Below are positions 17,940 to 27,147 of a stretch of DNA of 64,000 nucleotides, piece after piece (positions within the stretch are counted from its first letter, which is position 1; each line of letters opens with the position of its first letter). Below the pieces are notes generated by a model. It saw only the letters and a list, made by a program, of their open reading frames with translations, had not been told where the DNA came from and ran no database searches. The position numbers and the translations under genes are program-made. Origin of the DNA: Streptomyces coacervatus (GTDB taxonomy: Bacteria > Actinomycetota > Actinomycetes > Streptomycetales > Streptomycetaceae); assembly GCF_029223485.1 (NCBI RefSeq), contig NZ_JARHTP010000018.1, positions 186,001 through 250,000 on the forward strand, written 5' to 3'.

Positions 17940-18509
17940 TCAGTGGGCCGCCGCGGGCGCGGTCTTCCTGCGGGCCCGGTACGCGGCTGCCTTGATCTTG
18001 TTGCCGCAGGACTCCATCCCGCACCACTGCCGGCGCATACCGCGCGAGCGGTCGATGTAGGTGCGGGTGCACTCCGGGTTGCCGCACTCCTTGAGCAGGG
18101 GCACGTCCGGCCCGCTCAGCAGCTCGACGGCATGGCGCGCCACCATGGAGAGGGCTTCTTCCGGCGTCGCCTGTGTCCATCGCCCCGCCGGAGTGAGCTG
18201 CGGCACCGCCGGCGGCCTGCGCGCGGCGTTGTTGACGACGGTCAGCGCCGATCCGTCGTAGTCCTCTCCGAGCCGACGCGCGGTGACCAGCTGGTAGATG
18301 GCTTCTCGTACGGTCTTCGCCTGCTCGACGTCGGCTTCCTGAGCGGGCGAGACCGCGTCCACGACACCGGACTCCACGTACCATGCGCTGAGCCTGTCCG
18401 GCCTCGCGAACATCTCGAAGCGGACCGTGCGGCGGGCTCGGAGCGTGGCGGCGAAGTCGAGCGCCGGGTTTCCGCAGACGAATACATGGATGGCACTGTC
18501 GAGGTTCAC
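17940..18509 (-). CDS. CGNR zinc-finger regulator (ABATE domain)
   Basis: About 189 aa with the C-terminal CGNR zinc finger: KECGNPECTRTYIDRSR then RRQWCGMESCGNKIKA. The N-terminal domain (FVCGNPALDFAATLRAR) matches the stress-related ABATE-like region found with CGNR fingers. It is a likely DNA-binding regulator. I prefer the GTG giving VNLDSAIHVF, with an AGGATGG-like site upstream; the longer frame adds 12 residues. It is last in a row of minus-strand genes with a small ORF and an alpha/beta hydrolase. Confidence 0.8.
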   Translation of the reverse strand: MNLDSAIHVFVCGNPALDFAATLRARRTVRFEMFARPDRLSAWYVESGVVDAVSPAQEADVEQAKTVREAIYQLVTARRLGEDYDGSALTVVNNAARRPPAVPQLTPAGRWTQATPEEALSMVARHAVELLSGPDVPLLKECGNPECTRTYIDRSRGMRRQWCGMESCGNKIKAAAYRARRKTAPAAAH

Positions 18510-18569
18510 ATCACCATCCTGGCAGGTGACTGTCACGCCGGGCAAGGTGTGTCACCCCGAGGCCTCCGG

Positions 18570-18764
18570 TCAGAGGCCCAGGTCGACGGCGAGGCAGGAG
18601 AAGGACGTCCACGATCGTTCGGGGTCGTAGGCGTACCGCGTAGGGTCGTGAGGAACAACCGCCTTTTCCTCGGTCATTTCCTCGTAGCGGATACGCTCGG
18701 GCAACTTGCCGAACCGCGCCCGACGGGCCGCCGCGGCACCTTCAGTGGTGTGCTGGTCTTCCAT
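18570..18764 (-). CDS. Small conserved-looking protein
   Basis: A 64-aa ORF preceded by GAAAGGAA 7 bases before its ATG. It is acidic and Tyr-rich (RIRYEEMTEEKAVVP, PTRYAYDPERSW) with no signal or membrane segment. It sits between the hydrolase and CGNR genes on the same strand and is probably cotranscribed. The function is unknown; the good ribosome site and non-random composition favour a real gene. Confidence 0.55.
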   Translation of the reverse strand: MEDQHTTEGAAAARRARFGKLPERIRYEEMTEEKAVVPHDPTRYAYDPERSWTSFSCLAVDLGL

Positions 18765-18837
18765 GGTCGTATTCCTTTCGGTCTACAGACGAGCAGAGGG
18801 TCACCGGTCGAGAAGGTGACCGGAGTGATGACCGGGA

Positions 18838-19875
18838 TCAGAAACGGTCCACGTCGATGACGGCCTGGGCGAAGGCGGCGGGTGCCTCCTGCGGCACGTT
18901 GTGGCCGATCCCCGCGAGGGTGCGGTGCTCGTACTCGCCCGTGAACCTGTCCCGGTACGAGGTGCCGTTGCCCGGCGCGGTGAAGGGATCCCGCTCGGGG
19001 TCGAGGGTGATGGTGGGCACCGCGATGAACGGCCGCGCGGCAAGCCGCTCCTCGATGCCGTCGTAGCGGCGCTCGCCGTCGGCGAGGCTCAGCCGCCAGC
19101 GGTAGTTGTGGATGACGATCGCCGCGTAGTCGGGGTTGTCGAAGGCCGCCGCGGTGCGCTCGAACGTGGCGTCGTCGAAGTCCCACGTCGGGGAGACGGT
19201 GTCCCAGACGAACCTGGTCAGGTCGTGGCGCAGGTCCGGCTTCTCCATGGCGAGCCGGCCCCGCTCGGTGGCGAAGTAGTACTGGTACCACCAGGTGTGC
19301 TCGGCCTGCGGTGCGATCGGGTCGAGGTTGGCCTTGCGGTTGGTGATGAGATAGCCGCTCACCGAGACCAGGGCCTTGCAGCGCTCGGGCCGGAGCGCGG
19401 CGATGATGTCCGCGGTGCGTGAGCCCCAGTCGAAGCCGGCCAGCACCGCCTTCTCGATCTTCAGGGCGTCCATCAGGGCGATGATGTCGAGGGCGATGAC
19501 CGACTGCTGGGCATTGCGGAACGTCCTCTCGGAGAGGAAGCGCGTCGTGCCGTGGCCGCGCAGGTACGGGACGATCACCCGGTAGCCCGCCTCGGCCAGC
19601 AGCGGGGCCACGTCGACATAGCTGTGGATGTCGTACGGCCAGCCGTGCAGGCAGATGACCGCGGGACCGCGGGCGGGGCCGAGCTCGGCGTAGCCAACGT
19701 CCAGCAGGCCGGCCCTGATCTGCTTCAGGCGCGGAAATGCAGTGTGCACGGCCGGTGTCGCGGAGGCGCTCCCGGCGGCGTACGCGGTCTGCCCACCCGG
19801 CAGCCCGGTCAGCGATACGGCGGCCGCGCCCGCGCCCATCCCGAGGGCCTTGCCGAAACCACGCCTGTCGATCAT
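18838..19875 (-). CDS. Exported alpha/beta hydrolase (epoxide hydrolase-like)
   Basis: A 345-aa protein. The N-terminus (IDRRGFGKALGMGAGAAAVSL) carries an RRGFGK twin-arginine motif and hydrophobic stretch, suggesting Tat export. The hydrolase fold follows: HGWPYDIHSY oxyanion region, nucleophile Asp in LAGFDWGSRTA, and His near the end in LAGIGHNVPQE. An Asp nucleophile (G-x-D-x-G) is typical of epoxide hydrolases and dehalogenases. The ATG has a CGGAGGATC site. A TetR gene lies upstream on the same strand but is separated by a terminator. Confidence 0.85.
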   Translation of the reverse strand: MIDRRGFGKALGMGAGAAAVSLTGLPGGQTAYAAGSASATPAVHTAFPRLKQIRAGLLDVGYAELGPARGPAVICLHGWPYDIHSYVDVAPLLAEAGYRVIVPYLRGHGTTRFLSERTFRNAQQSVIALDIIALMDALKIEKAVLAGFDWGSRTADIIAALRPERCKALVSVSGYLITNRKANLDPIAPQAEHTWWYQYYFATERGRLAMEKPDLRHDLTRFVWDTVSPTWDFDDATFERTAAAFDNPDYAAIVIHNYRWRLSLADGERRYDGIEERLAARPFIAVPTITLDPERDPFTAPGNGTSYRDRFTGEYEHRTLAGIGHNVPQEAPAAFAQAVIDVDRF

Positions 19876-20026
19876 GCGGATCCTCCGTGCGGTCAGGTGT
19901 ACCGGCCTGTGCGATGACTGACTGTGGCACGGGTGGAGTAACCAGTCAAGCAGGTGACGAACATTCTCCCCACGGGTTGCACACTGGGTACCAAGGTGTT
20001 GCGTCACAGCCTGAACAGGTGACGAA

Positions 20027-20055
20027 AAAGGCCCGAGCCAGAGGCTCGGGCCTTT
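20027..20055 (-). terminator. Hairpin terminator after TetR gene
   Basis: A 13-bp perfect stem (AAAGGCCCGAGCC / GGCTCGGGCCTTT) with a 3-base loop and a run of T on the minus strand. It is 14 bases after the TetR stop. Confidence 0.85.
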
Positions 20056-20068
20056 CTTGCGAACGGGT

Positions 20069-20728
20069 TCAGCGGGACAGAAGATCGTCCAGTTCGGCTT
20101 CGAAGAGGAGTGCCGGGTCGAAGCCCATGCCGGTGAAGTGGCCCGCGAGTTCGAGTGACAGCAGGCCGTGCAGGCGGGTCCAGAAGGCCAGGGCGCGGTG
20201 CAGGGCGGCGGGTGGGGCGGGGTGGCCGTCCGCCCAGTCGCGATGGGACGCAAGGTGCTCGTCGAACGGGGTCCCGGGGGCGCTGGACCGGGGCAGCGCG
20301 GCGCAGGCGTCCAGCAGGGTCGCCATGATCTCGGACGCAATCCCGGTGACGTCGTCGGGGGCGTGGTAGCCGGGAACAGGGGTGCCGTAGACGAGGAAGT
20401 AGCGGTGGGGGTCGGCAAGGGCCCAGGCGCGCAGGGCGTGCGCGAGGGCGGATACGTCGGGCCCCCCGGACCGCTGCGCGGAAGCACTCATGGCGTCTGC
20501 GGCGCTTCGATACGCGTCCCTGATCAGCTCCGTGATCAGTTCGTCGCGGCCGGCGAAGTAGCGGTACAGCGCCGGCCCGCTCATACCCATCTTCTTGGCG
20601 ATCGCGTTGAGGGAGAGCCCGGACGCCCCCGCCGTGGCGATCTGCTCCCACGCATGTTCCTTGACCTCCGCACGGACCTGGGCGCGGTAGCGCTCGCGGG
20701 GGGTCTTCGCATCCTCTGCTTCCATCAC
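20069..20728 (-). CDS. TetR-family regulator (TetR_C_13-like)
   Basis: 219 aa with an N-terminal HTH (HAWEQIATAGASGLSLNAIA then MSGPALYRYFAGRDEL) and a ligand domain like the WHG/TetR_C_13 type (RALAFWTRLHGLLSLELAGHF). GTG at 20728 and ATG at 20725 are both possible starts. It is divergent from a quinone oxidoreductase 112 bases away, which it probably represses; the ligand may be the enzyme's substrate. Confidence 0.88.
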   Translation of the reverse strand: MMEAEDAKTPRERYRAQVRAEVKEHAWEQIATAGASGLSLNAIAKKMGMSGPALYRYFAGRDELITELIRDAYRSAADAMSASAQRSGGPDVSALAHALRAWALADPHRYFLVYGTPVPGYHAPDDVTGIASEIMATLLDACAALPRSSAPGTPFDEHLASHRDWADGHPAPPAALHRALAFWTRLHGLLSLELAGHFTGMGFDPALLFEAELDDLLSR

Positions 20729-20840
20729 CGTTAGAGGTTATCACCATCGCTATTGACAGTCACAGTCGGGAGCGGTTACAACTTCTAACGAACACGAAAG
20801 CCGCTAACCAGCGCACCACCACACCGACACGGAGGTAGTC

Positions 20841-21881
20841 ATGAACACCGAAGACACCCAAGAACTCGTCGAGATCGTCCTGCCGGGCAAGGTCGAGCCG
20901 GAGGGGCTGCAGATCCGGCACGGGGCCATTCCCGTGCCCGGTCGCGGTCAGGTCGTGATCCGGATGGAGGCCACCGGGGTGTCGTTCGCCGAGCAGCAGA
21001 TGCGCCGGGGGCGGTACTACGACCAGCCGCCGTTCCCGTTCGTGCCCGGCTACGACCTGGTGGGCCGGGTGCACTCGACCGGTGCCGGGGTCGAGCCGGG
21101 GCTGACCGGTGTACGGGTGGCGGCGCTGGTGAAGACGGGCGGCTGGGCCACCCATGTGCTGGTCGACGCGGCGGACGTGGTGGCGGTGCCCGACGGGGTC
21201 GGCGCGGCGGAGGCGGAGACCCTGGTGGTCAACGGCATCACCGCCTGGCAGATGCTGCACCGCAAGGCGCGGATCCGCGCGGGCCGGACGATCCTCGTGC
21301 ACGGCGCGAACGGCGGTGTCGGCACGGTCCTCGTCCAGCTGGCCCGCGCCGCCGGCGTGAAGGTGATCGGCACGGCATCCGCCCGCCACCACGACGCCCT
21401 GCGGGAACAGGGGGTCGTCCCCGTCGACTACCGGGGCGGAGATGTCGCCGCCCGGGTCCGCGAGCTCGCCCCCGGTGGCGTGGACGCCGTCTTCGACCAC
21501 GTCGGCGGAAAGGGCATCGTCGACTCCTGGCGACTGCTCGCACCCGGCGGCACCCTCGTCTCCTACGGCAGCGCGTCCACCCGGGACGACGAGGGCTCCA
21601 AGCAGTGGCCGGTCCTGAAGCTGCTCGCCCGGGTGTGGCTGTGGAACGCCCTGCCCAACCGCCGCCGCGCCTACTTCTTCAACGTCTGGGCCGGACGCGC
21701 CCTCTCCAAGACCCGCTTCCGGACCCGGCTCCGCATCGACCTCACCCAGGTCTTCACCGCCCTCCAACGCGGCGACGTGACCCCGCGGATCGCGGCCCAG
21801 CTCCCCCTGGACCGCGCGGCCGACGCCCTACGGCTGGCCGAGTCGGGCACGGTCGCCGGGAAGGTCGTACTGAACCCGTGA
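20841..21881 (+). CDS. Zinc-independent quinone oxidoreductase / medium-chain dehydrogenase
   Basis: 346 aa of the MDR superfamily. The N-terminal catalytic domain has PFPFVPGYDLVGRV, and the Rossmann motif is VHGANGGVGTVLVQLA. The usual structural zinc Cys cluster is absent, which fits quinone oxidoreductase-like NADPH enzymes. The ATG follows CGGAGGTAG. It is divergent from and probably repressed by the TetR gene, so induction by an electrophile or quinone is likely but inferred. Confidence 0.87.
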   Translation: MNTEDTQELVEIVLPGKVEPEGLQIRHGAIPVPGRGQVVIRMEATGVSFAEQQMRRGRYYDQPPFPFVPGYDLVGRVHSTGAGVEPGLTGVRVAALVKTGGWATHVLVDAADVVAVPDGVGAAEAETLVVNGITAWQMLHRKARIRAGRTILVHGANGGVGTVLVQLARAAGVKVIGTASARHHDALREQGVVPVDYRGGDVAARVRELAPGGVDAVFDHVGGKGIVDSWRLLAPGGTLVSYGSASTRDDEGSKQWPVLKLLARVWLWNALPNRRRAYFFNVWAGRALSKTRFRTRLRIDLTQVFTALQRGDVTPRIAAQLPLDRAADALRLAESGTVAGKVVLNP

Positions 21882-22019
21882 CGCCGCACGGATGCGGGGC
21901 AAGTGAGCCCTCGCCCCGCCGTTCTCCGGGGCCGGGTGTCAGAGGCATCTGGCAGGGTGACGAAGGACGGCACCGTCCCGGATCTGCCGGGGCCGTCGAG
22001 GAACCTCCGGGGGGACGGT

Positions 22020-23300
22020 ATGCCGAAGATCTCGAAAGGGCGGCGCGTGGGGCAAGCCGCCCTGAATGCGCTGCGCACCCTGCTGGAAGAGCACGACCAC
22101 ATCGTTGAAGAGATCTCCGGGCAGAACGACTTCGGCGAGGACTTCTACGTCACCTTCACCGACGACGGGCATGTCACGAGCGACACGATCAAGGTCCAGG
22201 TCAAGGGCGGCAACAGCCGACGCCGGGGCAACGGCTACGCGGTCCGTGTCGACCAGCACGGCGACACCTGGGCGAACGGGAACATACCCGTCTACTGCGT
22301 GGTGTACGACCCTGACACCGGACAACTGCACTGGGCGAACGCCACCCAACAGCTACGCCGGTCCGGTCCGCTGAATCCGCCGCGCTTCATCGGCGTCAGC
22401 CCCAACGCGGTGCTGGACGAAAGGACCATGGCGTCCTTCGTCGCCCAGGCGCGCCGATACGTCGGCCGCTACCGAGGCCGACAGGCCGTCCTGACCCACC
22501 TGGGCGAGATGTCCGGAGTCGATTTCGATCCGGCGGACCACGTTCTGCACTTCGTCAACGGCTACGACGAAGACCTCATCTTCTGGAAGAGCCCGGGGGA
22601 CGCACTGGCGACGCTGCTGCTCAGCGCGCACGGCTGGGAACGGTATCTCGTCAGTCTGGAGTCCCTGATGCGCTCCGAGATTCCACCGCCGGAGGACGGA
22701 AGTGGCAGCGGTCCCGGGGGGCAATGGGGCGACCCCGATCTGTCGACCGCCGAGGATCTGGAGCTGAGCCGGTCCGAGATCATGTGGGTGGCCTCGTGCT
22801 TCATTTCCACTCAGGAGGCCGACGAAGGACCGGAGGACGACCTCGTCGAAGCCGCCGAGTGCGAGGGGTGTCCGAGCTGCACCGGCGAGGAGCCGGTGGA
22901 GCACGCCAACATCGCGGCGGACGTGCTCCACGACTACGTCATCGCCCGTATCGTCGACCGGGTCGAGGCCGAGCCCGACCTGCTGCGGCGCTCGATCCTG
23001 GCCATGCGCGAGGAGGCCGAGCTCGAACCGGAGATCATCGCGGAGCTCGGCCCCCTCGAAGCCGACCCACGCGTCGTCCGTCAGGTGAACCGGCTGAGCC
23101 GGGCAACGGTGACAACGGCGGACGACATCGAACCGGCGGCCTTCCAGCTCGCCATTCTCTATTTCATCCACCGCATCTATATCGGCGCCCCCTCACTCCC
23201 TCTGCACGAGCAGGTCCGCATCGTCTGGCGCATCCCCGAGCCCACAACATCCGGGAGGACGGCCGGGAAGCCGGCAAGCGAGCTCAGGGACTCCCCGTAG
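22020..23300 (+). CDS. DUF4365 domain protein with nuclease-like core
   Basis: A 426-aa cytoplasmic protein. The N-terminal ~150 residues fit DUF4365: NDFGEDFYV (Asp41) then IKVQVKGG (Gln60-x-Lys62), a D...QxK arrangement as in PD-(D/E)xK nucleases. The C-terminal 250 residues are acidic and mostly helical, with a CEGCPSC Cys cluster near 285; I do not recognise them. A GGGGGGAC site precedes the ATG. The 3' end overlaps the converging ABC ATPase gene by 17 bases. A nuclease or defence role is possible but unproven. Confidence 0.72.
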   Translation: MPKISKGRRVGQAALNALRTLLEEHDHIVEEISGQNDFGEDFYVTFTDDGHVTSDTIKVQVKGGNSRRRGNGYAVRVDQHGDTWANGNIPVYCVVYDPDTGQLHWANATQQLRRSGPLNPPRFIGVSPNAVLDERTMASFVAQARRYVGRYRGRQAVLTHLGEMSGVDFDPADHVLHFVNGYDEDLIFWKSPGDALATLLLSAHGWERYLVSLESLMRSEIPPPEDGSGSGPGGQWGDPDLSTAEDLELSRSEIMWVASCFISTQEADEGPEDDLVEAAECEGCPSCTGEEPVEHANIAADVLHDYVIARIVDRVEAEPDLLRRSILAMREEAELEPEIIAELGPLEADPRVVRQVNRLSRATVTTADDIEPAAFQLAILYFIHRIYIGAPSLPLHEQVRIVWRIPEPTTSGRTAGKPASELRDSP

Positions 23301-24045
23301 CCCCCACAACAGCAGAAAAGATCTGCTCCTGCGAGGTCGTCGGCACATGGAAGAAACCGTTGTTGCTGCCGAGCCGAAGCACGGCCGCCTCGTCCGCGAC
23401 GGCCTTGACATCTCCCAGGTTGTGGCTGATGAGGATCACTCCGATGCCCCGCTCGCGGAGCTCGTCGACGACGTCCAGGATGTGGCCGGCCTGCCGGATG
23501 CCGAGTGCGGCGGTGGGCTCGTCCAGGAGGACGGCCTTCGGGCGGCCGAGGAGGGCGCGGCAGATCGCGACGGTCTGCCGCTGGCCTCCGGAGAGGGAGG
23601 CGACCGGGGCACGCACGTCGGGGACCCGGATGCCCATTTCGTCGAGCTGGCCGCGGGCCTCCCTGCGCATGCCGCCGTAGTCGATCAGCCGGAACAGCCG
23701 GCCCCGGAGGCCGGGGCACCGCCGCTCCCGGCCAAGGAAGAGGTTCTCGGCGACATCGAGGTCGTCGCACAACGCCAGGTTCTGGTACACGGTCGCGATG
23801 CCCAGCCGCTGGGCGATCCGGGGGGTCCTGATCTGGACGGCCCGGCCCTCCCACTCGATGACGCCCTTGTCTGCGGGGTCGACACCGGCGATGACCCTGA
23901 TGAGGGTGGACTTGCCGGCTCCGTTGTCACCCACGAGAGCCACGACCTCACCCGCGCGGACCTCCAGGTCCACGTCCTTGAGCGCCTGGACGGCGCCGAA
24001 CCGCTTGGAGATTCCGCGTACCGCGAGCAGGGGCGGACCGGTCAA
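23284..24045 (-). CDS. frcA: Sugar ABC transporter ATP-binding protein (FrcA-like)
   Basis: About 253 aa, a single ATPase domain: Walker A GDNGAGKS, signature LSGGQRQT, Walker B AVLLDEPTAAL, H-loop ISHN. A single domain rather than the tandem RbsA form fits fructose-type FrcA. I chose a TTG start giving L/MTGPPLLAVRGI, with GGTGAGG upstream; a longer ATG frame starts at 24150. It is divergent from the binding protein and permease genes, an unusual split for this importer. The symbol is by similarity. Confidence 0.82.
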   Translation of the reverse strand: MTGPPLLAVRGISKRFGAVQALKDVDLEVRAGEVVALVGDNGAGKSTLIRVIAGVDPADKGVIEWEGRAVQIRTPRIAQRLGIATVYQNLALCDDLDVAENLFLGRERRCPGLRGRLFRLIDYGGMRREARGQLDEMGIRVPDVRAPVASLSGGQRQTVAICRALLGRPKAVLLDEPTAALGIRQAGHILDVVDELRERGIGVILISHNLGDVKAVADEAAVLRLGSNNGFFHVPTTSQEQIFSAVVGATGSP

Positions 24046-24174
24046 GCGAACCTCACCTTCTCCGCGCGATCGTCCTCGGCACCATCTTTCGTCGCAATCA
24101 GTACGTATGCAATGCAGGACGTACGAACCCGGCATGATAATTGTGATCAAGACAGACGGAGGAGGGTGTCACCC

Positions 24175-25203
24175 ATGGCACACCACCACACCGTCCGACC
24201 CCGACAAGGGACGACGCTCCTCCTGGTGGGCACGCTGGTGGGCACCTTGGTGCTCGGGGCCGCCGCCTGCGGCGGGACCCAGGACTCCTCGGGTGCCAGC
24301 GGGAGGCGGAAGGTCACGATCGGCCTGGTGACCAAGACGGAGACCAATCCGTTCTTCGTGACCATGCGCAAGGCCGCCGAAGCCGCGGCGAAGAAGAACC
24401 ACGCCGGGCTCATCGCCCTGTCCGGCAGGTTCGACGGCGACAACGAGGGCCAGGTCGCCGCGGTGGAGAGCCTCATCGCCCGCCATGTGCAGGGAATCCT
24501 GATCACGCCGTCGAACACGACGGGGATCCTGGGCGCCATCGCGGAGGCCCGTCGGCAGGGCATCCTGGTGGTCGCGCTGGACACCGCGACGGACCCGGCG
24601 AACGCGGCGGACGCCACGTATGCGACCGACAACTTCAAGGCCGGCCGCCTCCAGGGCGCCTATGTCAGGGCCGTCCTCGGCAACCGGGCCCCCAAGCTGT
24701 TCATGCTCGACGGCACGGAGGGCTCCACGGTCAGCCAGTTCCGGCACGACGGCTTCCTCGGCGGCTTCGGGATCAAGAACGACTCACCGGCGATCCGTGG
24801 ACAGGCCGGCACCAACGGCGACCGCAACCGGGCACAGACCGCCACGGAGAACCTGCTGCAGCGCACGACCGACGTGAACTCGCTCTACGCCATCAACGAA
24901 CCGGTGGCCAACGGCGCCTACACCGCCCTCGCCGAACGCGGCCTCAGCCGTCGGGTGACCATCGGCGCCATCGACGGCGGATGCGACGGCGTGCGCGACG
25001 TCAGAGCCGGCAAGTACGCGGCCACCGTCATGCAGTTCCCGGTCAGGATGGCCGACCAGGGGGTGGCCGCGGTCACCGGCTTCGTCAGGAACGGGAAGAA
25101 ACCGTCCGGCTTCACGGACACCGGCACGACGCTCATCACCGACAAGCCGGTCCGGGGACTGGCGTCCGAAAACAGCGCCTGGGGACTGAGGCACTGCTGG
25201 TGA
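24175..25203 (+). CDS. frcB: Sugar ABC transporter substrate-binding lipoprotein (FrcB-like)
   Basis: A 342-aa exported binding protein. The signal peptide ends in a lipobox-like GAAACGG, so it is probably anchored to the outer face of the membrane. The mature part has TKTETNPFFVTMRKAAE, typical of ribose/fructose type-1 periplasmic binding proteins, and a C-terminal TVMQFPVRMADQGV. The GGAGGAGGG site precedes the ATG. It is the first gene of an operon with the permease. Confidence 0.88.
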   Translation: MAHHHTVRPRQGTTLLLVGTLVGTLVLGAAACGGTQDSSGASGRRKVTIGLVTKTETNPFFVTMRKAAEAAAKKNHAGLIALSGRFDGDNEGQVAAVESLIARHVQGILITPSNTTGILGAIAEARRQGILVVALDTATDPANAADATYATDNFKAGRLQGAYVRAVLGNRAPKLFMLDGTEGSTVSQFRHDGFLGGFGIKNDSPAIRGQAGTNGDRNRAQTATENLLQRTTDVNSLYAINEPVANGAYTALAERGLSRRVTIGAIDGGCDGVRDVRAGKYAATVMQFPVRMADQGVAAVTGFVRNGKKPSGFTDTGTTLITDKPVRGLASENSAWGLRHCW

Positions 25204-25242
25204 CCTGCTGACACCACGCGGCGAAGGGATCAGTAACGGATC

Positions 25243-26256
25243 ATGAGATCTCCCGTGACCGCCGGTCCCACCGACGACGGCGAACCGGGCACCGGGCTGC
25301 GGAGCGGTCTGCTGCACGCCCTGCGCACCCCGACCGTCGGCCCCCTGGCGGCCCTGGCCCTCGCCGTACTGGTCTTCTCCCTCACGACGGACACGTTCCT
25401 GACGGCGGAGAACCTCTCCCTGGTGCTACAGCAGTCCATCGTGATCGGCATCCTGGCGCTGGGCCAGACCCTGATCATCCTCACCGCGGGCATCGACCTG
25501 TCGAACGGGGCCATCGCGGTTCTCGGCACGCTCGTCATGGCCAAGCCCGTCTACGAGGGGAACGGCGCCGCGGCGGCCCTGCTGCTCGGTCTTGCGGTGA
25601 CGACCTGTCTGGGGCTCGTCAACGGTCTGCTGGTGGCCCGGCTGGGCCTGCCACCGTTCATCGTGACCCTGGGTGCACTGACCGTCATCTACGCCGTGAG
25701 CAGGCTCTACTCCGAGTCCCGCAGCTATCCGGTGACCGACGACCTGCTGGTCGTGTGGGGGAACGGCTTCCATCTCGGCAGCGCGCTCATCACCTGGGGG
25801 ACGCTCATGCTCGTGGGGCTGTACGCCTTCTTCTGGTACGCGCTCGGCAGGACCGTCTGGGGCCGGCACATCTACGCCGTCGGCAACGCACCCGAGTCCG
25901 CCCGGCTGACCGGTATCAGCGTGCGGCGCGCGGTCCTGTCGGTCTACGTCACCGCCGGTCTGCTCTACGGCATCGCCGCGTGGCAGGCCCTCGGCCGCAT
26001 TCCCAACGCCGACCCCAACTCGTACCAGACGGCGAATCTGGAGAGCATCACCGCCGTCGTCATCGGCGGGACCAGCCTCTTCGGCGGCCGGGGGAGCGTC
26101 GCCGGAACGCTCATCGGGACGCTCATCGTCACCGTGCTCCGCTCCGGCCTCACCCAGGCGGGCATCGACAGCCTCTACCAGGACGTGGCGACCGGGACCC
26201 TCGTCATCGTCGCGGTCGGCGTCGACAAGATCCTGCGCCGAGGCAGCACCCGCTGA
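25243..26256 (+). CDS. frcC: Sugar ABC transporter permease (FrcC-like)
   Basis: A 337-aa membrane protein of the BPD_transp_2 family with 8-10 TM segments and the conserved LGQTLIILTAGIDLS-like segment and VIGGTSLFGGRGS near the C-terminus. It follows the binding protein by 39 bases. Together with the divergent ATPase it completes a ribose/fructose-type importer; the exact sugar is not determinable. Confidence 0.88.
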   Translation: MRSPVTAGPTDDGEPGTGLRSGLLHALRTPTVGPLAALALAVLVFSLTTDTFLTAENLSLVLQQSIVIGILALGQTLIILTAGIDLSNGAIAVLGTLVMAKPVYEGNGAAAALLLGLAVTTCLGLVNGLLVARLGLPPFIVTLGALTVIYAVSRLYSESRSYPVTDDLLVVWGNGFHLGSALITWGTLMLVGLYAFFWYALGRTVWGRHIYAVGNAPESARLTGISVRRAVLSVYVTAGLLYGIAAWQALGRIPNADPNSYQTANLESITAVVIGGTSLFGGRGSVAGTLIGTLIVTVLRSGLTQAGIDSLYQDVATGTLVIVAVGVDKILRRGSTR

Positions 26257-26295
26257 CATCGATGCACGATCGACGTACGACCGGCGTACGGGGTG

Positions 26296-26589
26296 TCAGC
26301 CGAGCGACCGGTCGACGGAGCCGTACGACAGGTCGGGGGCGGGCGCGGGCTGCGGCGGCGCGGTCTGGCAGGTGAAGCCGAGACGGACCAGCGCCCGGAC
26401 CATCTCCGCGGCGGTGAAGTCACGGGGGTCCTGGCCGGTGATCACCGCTCCCACCTGCTTGACGGGGTAGGTCCGGTCCCCGATGACGACACAGGCCCCT
26501 GTCGCGGGCTCGGGCCGGACGTTCTGCATCGACTTCTCCACCTCGGCCTTGGACAGGTCGAAGGGGTAACGGGCGATCACACAGCGCAT
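26296..26589 (-). CDS. Small conserved protein linked to cold-shock gene
   Basis: 97 aa, soluble, with RCVIARYPFDLSKAEVEKSM and a GDRTYPVKQVGAVITGQD core, then an acidic/helical RDFTAAEMVRALVRLGF. I recall homologues beside cspA-type genes in Streptomyces, where the function is unknown. It lies downstream of a csp gene on the same strand, past a strong hairpin, so some read-through or its own promoter must serve it. Confidence 0.75.
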   Translation of the reverse strand: MRCVIARYPFDLSKAEVEKSMQNVRPEPATGACVVIGDRTYPVKQVGAVITGQDPRDFTAAEMVRALVRLGFTCQTAPPQPAPAPDLSYGSVDRSLG

Positions 26590-26646
26590 GGGGCCTCACC
26601 AAGGTCGGGGCGGCGGAGAAGGGCGCGAAAACGGATACAGAAACGG

Positions 26647-26679
26647 ACAGGGGCCCGCACTCGAAGTGCGGGCCCCTGT
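26647..26679 (-). terminator. Terminator/attenuator after first cold-shock gene
   Basis: A 15-bp perfect stem (26647-26661 with 26665-26679, core GGGGCCCGCACT) and a 3-base loop, 15 bases after the csp stop. Confidence 0.8.
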
Positions 26680-26694
26680 TTCGCCGTATGCGGA

Positions 26695-26898
26695 TCAGGC
26701 GGGGACGATGTTCTCCGCCTGCGGGCCCTTCTGGCCCTGCGTGACGTCGAAGGTCACCTTCTGGCCTTCCTGCAGCTCACGGAAGCCCTGGGTGGCGATG
26801 TTCGAGTAGTGGGCGAACACGTCCGGGCCGCCACCCTCCTGCTCGATGAAGCCGAAGCCCTTTTCCGCGTTGAACCATTTGACAGTGCCGGTGGCCAT
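26695..26898 (-). CDS. Cold-shock protein, CspA family
   Basis: 67 aa, the standard single cold-shock domain. RNP1 is seen as KGFGFIEQ and RNP2 as VFAHYS. It binds single-stranded RNA/DNA and melts mRNA structure. It differs by a few residues from the second copy at 49556. The ATG is preceded by CAGGAGAAAA. About 250 bases upstream have no gene, consistent with the long leaders of csp mRNAs. Confidence 0.97.
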   Translation of the reverse strand: MATGTVKWFNAEKGFGFIEQEGGGPDVFAHYSNIATQGFRELQEGQKVTFDVTQGQKGPQAENIVPA

Positions 26899-27147
26899 GC
26901 GTTTTCTCCTGATTAGGCAGTGCTGGAACCCGCACCTCGCGGACTCCTCATCGCTGTGATGATCACCTGCCCCGGAAAACCGGTAAGAATGGCAACCACA
27001 ACTGCAACTGAGATCCAGCCTAGCACGGGAGAAATCGACGACAAGGGATGCCAGGAAAAGGAGAGAAGACGGCCGGGAAAACAGGCTGTATACCGGGATA
27101 TTCTTTTTCGGAACCGGTTGGATTTCTGTTCCGGCGACGTCAGATTT
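26899..27147 (-). other. Gene-free leader region of first cold-shock gene
   Basis: No ORF with a ribosome site is seen. The region is less GC-rich than its surroundings, containing stretches such as GGATATTCTTTTTCGG, and probably holds the csp promoter and a structured 5' leader. A small ACCGG-TTTT-CCGG hairpin is present. Confidence 0.4.

Noticed and set aside
14567..17995. 1,142-codon plus-strand ORF over the second SARP-ATPase gene
   Set aside because: The opposite strand carries clear SARP, Walker A and Walker B motifs, whereas this one has none.
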